The position numbers were made by a program, and so were the translations under genes. The notes beneath the pieces are model-generated. The model made no database searches and was not told the origin of the DNA. It saw only the letters and a program-made list of their open reading frames with translations. A stretch of 7,717 bases of DNA from an uncultured Brevinema sp. (GTDB lineage: Bacteria > Spirochaetota > Brevinematia > Brevinematales > Brevinemataceae): assembly GCA_947036575.1 (NCBI GenBank), contig CAMQSH010000088.1:1-7717 (forward strand), in the 5' to 3' direction. Of the stretch, positions 5,445-7,717 are shown one piece after another. Each line of letters opens with the position of its first letter. The stretch's first letter is position 1.

Positions 5445-6500
5445 ATGAAAAAAATTTCATATTTTTTATTTTTGAGCTTATTTTTGAGCGCATGCGGATC
5501 TAATAAGACCGTTACAATCCAAGGCGCAGGTGCATCATTCCCAGCACCTATTTATAACAAAATTTTTGCCCAATATACAAAGCAAAAAAATATTCCTGTA
5601 ATCTATCAAGCTGTAGGTTCTGGAGCAGGAATACAAAATATTGTTACTGGGATAGTTGATTTCGGAGCAACAGATGCATTTTTATCTGATGAAGAAATCT
5701 CTAAATATACAAATACTTTTTTACATATTCCAGCAGTACTTGCTGCCGTAAATTTCACTTATAATCTTACAGGATTTGATGAATCTAATCCTCTTTCTTT
5801 AGACTCCGAAACTATTTATCAAATTTATGCTGGTGATATTACCTCTTGGAATGATCCTAAAATTCAAGCATTAAACCCTGATGCTCAATTACCAGATATG
5901 ACTATCACTCCTGTGTATAGATCAGATAGTAGTGGAACAACATTTATTATGTCTGAATTTATGACTAAGGCTAACCAAAATTGGGCTAATACTTTTGGAA
6001 CAGGTAAAACTATCAATTGGATTGCTGGTGTTGGTCAAAAAGGAAATTCTTCTGTAATGGGATTTGCTAAAGAAAACGAAGGATCTATTGCTTATGTTGA
6101 TCTTGTATATGCAAAACAAAATAATTTTCCTGTAGCTAAGATTAAAAATAAAGCTGGTAATTTTGTGCTTGGTGATATTGCGAATGCTTCTGAAGCTGCT
6201 AATAATATAGTTATTCCTACAGATACTAGAGTCTCCTTAACAGATGCTAAAGGAATGAATTCTGCACCTATGACTACTTTTTCTTATTTATTAGTAAGAC
6301 AAGAACAAAACTATAATAAGAGAACTCTTTTACAAGCTCAAGAACTTGTAAAATTACTACAGTGGATGTATACTGCAGAAGCACAGGAACAACATGCTGA
6401 ACTATATTTCTCCCCAATGCCACCTTATGTATTAGAGTTAGGTCAGAATATAATTAATCAAATTAACTACGATGGAAAACCTGTTGTAGAAACATTATAA
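5445..6500 (+). CDS. pstS: Phosphate-binding lipoprotein PstS of the Pst ABC transporter
   Basis: The substrate-binding component of the high-affinity phosphate importer, which captures inorganic phosphate outside the inner membrane and delivers it to PstC-PstA. It is 351 residues long with a lipoprotein signal: MKK start, hydrophobic 6-15, lipobox LSAC with Cys17. All phosphate contacts known from E. coli PstS have equivalents: Ser31-Phe32 in GAGASFPAP, Ser59 in GSGAG, Asp77 in VDFGATDA, and Arg159, Ser163, Gly164, Thr165 in YRSDSSGTT. Other family landmarks are ITSWNDPKI (132-140), GKTINW (187-192) and EGSIAYVDL (212-220). AAGGA lies 5 nt before the ATG. It follows its degenerate paralogue by 26 nt and precedes pstC by 64 nt containing a stem-loop. 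This is the paralogue most likely to feed the permease. Confidence 0.94.
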   Translation: MKKISYFLFLSLFLSACGSNKTVTIQGAGASFPAPIYNKIFAQYTKQKNIPVIYQAVGSGAGIQNIVTGIVDFGATDAFLSDEEISKYTNTFLHIPAVLAAVNFTYNLTGFDESNPLSLDSETIYQIYAGDITSWNDPKIQALNPDAQLPDMTITPVYRSDSSGTTFIMSEFMTKANQNWANTFGTGKTINWIAGVGQKGNSSVMGFAKENEGSIAYVDLVYAKQNNFPVAKIKNKAGNFVLGDIANASEAANNIVIPTDTRVSLTDAKGMNSAPMTTFSYLLVRQEQNYNKRTLLQAQELVKLLQWMYTAEAQEQHAELYFSPMPPYVLELGQNIINQINYDGKPVVETL

Positions 6501-6516
6501 AATAAAAATTATATAG

Positions 6517-6547
6517 ATAAGGGTAGTGTTATATTTACTACCCTTAT
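6517..6547 (+). promoter_or_regulatory. Stem-loop between pstS and pstC
   Basis: An 11-bp perfect stem, ataagggtagt (6517-6527) pairing with actacccttat (6537-6547), and a 9-nt loop, 17 nt after the pstS stop and 18 nt before the pstC start. The trailing sequence has only a short broken T-run, so full termination is unlikely. By analogy with other binding-protein operons, such a hairpin can protect the upstream mRNA or partly attenuate transcription, giving more binding protein than permease. That role is inferred. Confidence 0.7.
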
Positions 6548-6564
6548 TTAATTTAGAGTAAATT

Positions 6565-7717
6565 ATGATAAAAAATTCTTTAAGTGATAAAATTACAAAT
6601 CATATCACTCGTTTAAGCGCTTTATGTTTTGTTTTATTTGTTATTGCACTTGTTTCTTCTCTCATATGGAACAGTTCTTCATCTATTAAAAAATTTGGGT
6701 TTTCCTTTGTAACCCAGAATACATGGAATACTAAATTTTTAGAATTATCAAGAGTTCATCTTAAAGATAACTCTTTAGTTCTTAATTTTTCTGTGCCTCT
6801 AAAAAATCAAAATTTCACAAATCTTATTACTCTTCAACACGATGAACAATACTTAAATTTTTCTTATATTACTACAAATTTGTCTCTTATTATACATACC
6901 CCTGATTTAGTAGATGGTATCTATAAAATTACTATTTCATCTAATCTTATGGATCAAAATAACAATAAATTAGCTCAAAACATCGAATGGGCTGGTACTA
7001 TTGTTACTGAAAAACAACAAATTCTTTCCCCTCAAATTATTGATTTAACCAGTAAAGAACAAATAACACCTAATACCGATGAAAATTATCGCAACTTTAG
7101 TATTTTACCATTTATTATAGGAACTCTTTTGAGCTCTCTTATAGCTTTATTCATTGCATTCCCTGTGGCTATTGCTATAGCATTATTACTCACCCAATAT
7201 ACATCTTCCAAATCACATTTGATGAAATTATTTACGATACTAATTGATTTACTAGCTGGGATTCCTTCTATTATTTATGGATTGTGGGGATTATTTTTCT
7301 TAGTACCTAGATTTGGTGCCAATCTATTTACAGCATCTCTTGTTCTCTCTATTATGATCATGCCTTATGCTGCATCTCTTTCTAGAGAAGCTTTGTTTCT
7401 CGTACCTGACAAGCTTAAACAAGCTGGATTAGCATTAGGGGCAAGTAAATTTAAAGTTATCACTAAAATAATATTACCTTATGCTAGGTCTGGAATCATT
7501 GCGGGAATTCTTCTGACCTTAGGAAGGGCTTTAGGTGAAACACTAGCTGTGACCATGGTTATTGGCAACAGAAACCAAATTCCCACTAGTATTTTTGATC
7601 CTGCTCAAACAATCGCTAGTTTAATAGCAAATGAATATGGCGAAGCAAGTGGTTTAAAACAGAGTGCTCTCATCGAAGCTGGCTTTGTTTTAATTATTAT
7701 TACATTACTATTTTCTT
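6565..7717 (+). CDS. pstC: Phosphate ABC transporter permease PstC with a periplasmic insertion, 3'-partial
   Basis: One of the two membrane subunits that form the phosphate channel of the Pst importer. The frame runs 384 codons without a stop to the window edge. Seen in order: TM1 (about 17-35), the short PstC-type segment FGFSFVTQNTW (44-54), an extra region of about 110-120 residues, then PFIIGTLLSSLIALFIAFP (182-200, TM2), TM3 and TM4 (about 222-272), the ATPase-contacting EAA loop EALFLVP...QAGLALGAS...ILP (275-305), and the PstC signature GRALGETLAVTMVIGN (320-335), followed by SLIANEYGEASG (352-363). These favour PstC over PstA. The insert (about 57-175) lies in the external TM1-TM2 loop and looks like a beta-sandwich: residues 60-148 resemble bacterial Ig-like domains (sequence near 112-148, with DGIYKITIS and a terminal AGTIVT). 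Initiation is weak: only GAG, 6 nt before the ATG, against AAGGA for both pstS genes. The C-terminus, pstA and pstB lie beyond the window. Confidence 0.92.
   Translation, partial: MIKNSLSDKITNHITRLSALCFVLFVIALVSSLIWNSSSSIKKFGFSFVTQNTWNTKFLELSRVHLKDNSLVLNFSVPLKNQNFTNLITLQHDEQYLNFSYITTNLSLIIHTPDLVDGIYKITISSNLMDQNNNKLAQNIEWAGTIVTEKQQILSPQIIDLTSKEQITPNTDENYRNFSILPFIIGTLLSSLIALFIAFPVAIAIALLLTQYTSSKSHLMKLFTILIDLLAGIPSIIYGLWGLFFLVPRFGANLFTASLVLSIMIMPYAASLSREALFLVPDKLKQAGLALGASKFKVITKIILPYARSGIIAGILLTLGRALGETLAVTMVIGNRNQIPTSIFDPAQTIASLIANEYGEASGLKQSALIEAGFVLIIITLLFS

Noticed and set aside
5922..6119. Minus-strand open frame of 65 codons
   Set aside because: It is antisense to the conserved phosphate-binding core of pstS, which explains the sequence fully.
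6517..6547. Stem-loop as a full transcription terminator ending the operon after pstS
   Set aside because: No continuous T-run follows, and pstC begins 18 nt later without a recognisable promoter of its own, so at most partial termination is likely.

Overview
This is a low-G+C (strongly A/T-biased) bacterial chromosome segment. Three predicted lipoproteins, a c-di-GMP-type HD-GYP protein, a HEAT-repeat protein and consensus-like AAGGAG/GAGGTGAT ribosome binding sites would fit a low-G+C spirochaete. That placement is an inference from gene style only; no rRNA or tRNA is present to settle it.

Layout. (1) 3-812, plus strand: the C-terminal part of a HEAT-repeat protein whose reading frame is still open at the left edge. 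(2) 831-862: a perfect 32-bp palindrome acting as a shared terminator between convergent genes. (3) 4135 down to 888, minus strand: four closely spaced genes, in transcription order a 75-aa small protein with an NfeD-like pattern, a 378-aa HD-GYP-family protein whose HD motif reads FD, a 470-aa Type III Mod-like beta-class DNA methyltransferase without a visible restriction partner, and a 131-aa small predicted lipoprotein translationally coupled to the methyltransferase. (4) 4136-4293: a divergent intergenic region with a perfect TTGACA-N17-TATAAT promoter facing right. (5) 4294-7717, plus strand: a phosphate (Pst) ABC transporter operon with two tandem PstS-like lipoproteins, a stem-loop, and the start of pstC, which runs off the right edge. 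pstA and pstB are expected beyond the window but are not seen.

How the genes work together. The second PstS (5445-6500) keeps every phosphate-contacting residue known from the E. coli protein, so it is the likely phosphate receptor for the permease. The first (4294-5418) is clearly a paralogue but has replaced the pocket aspartate by Met and the Gly-Thr pair by Ala-Asp, so it probably does something else. The PstC-like permease carries about 110-120 extra residues, resembling a bacterial Ig-like domain, in the external loop between its first two membrane helices, where it could meet one of the binding proteins. The minus-strand cluster joins a signalling-type domain with DNA methylation; no functional link is shown by the sequence beyond co-orientation and tight spacing.

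Most interesting points: the degenerate PstS paralogue, the PstC periplasmic insertion, and the HD-GYP protein with a missing metal-ligand histidine. No CRISPR array, insertion sequence, tRNA or rRNA was recognised.
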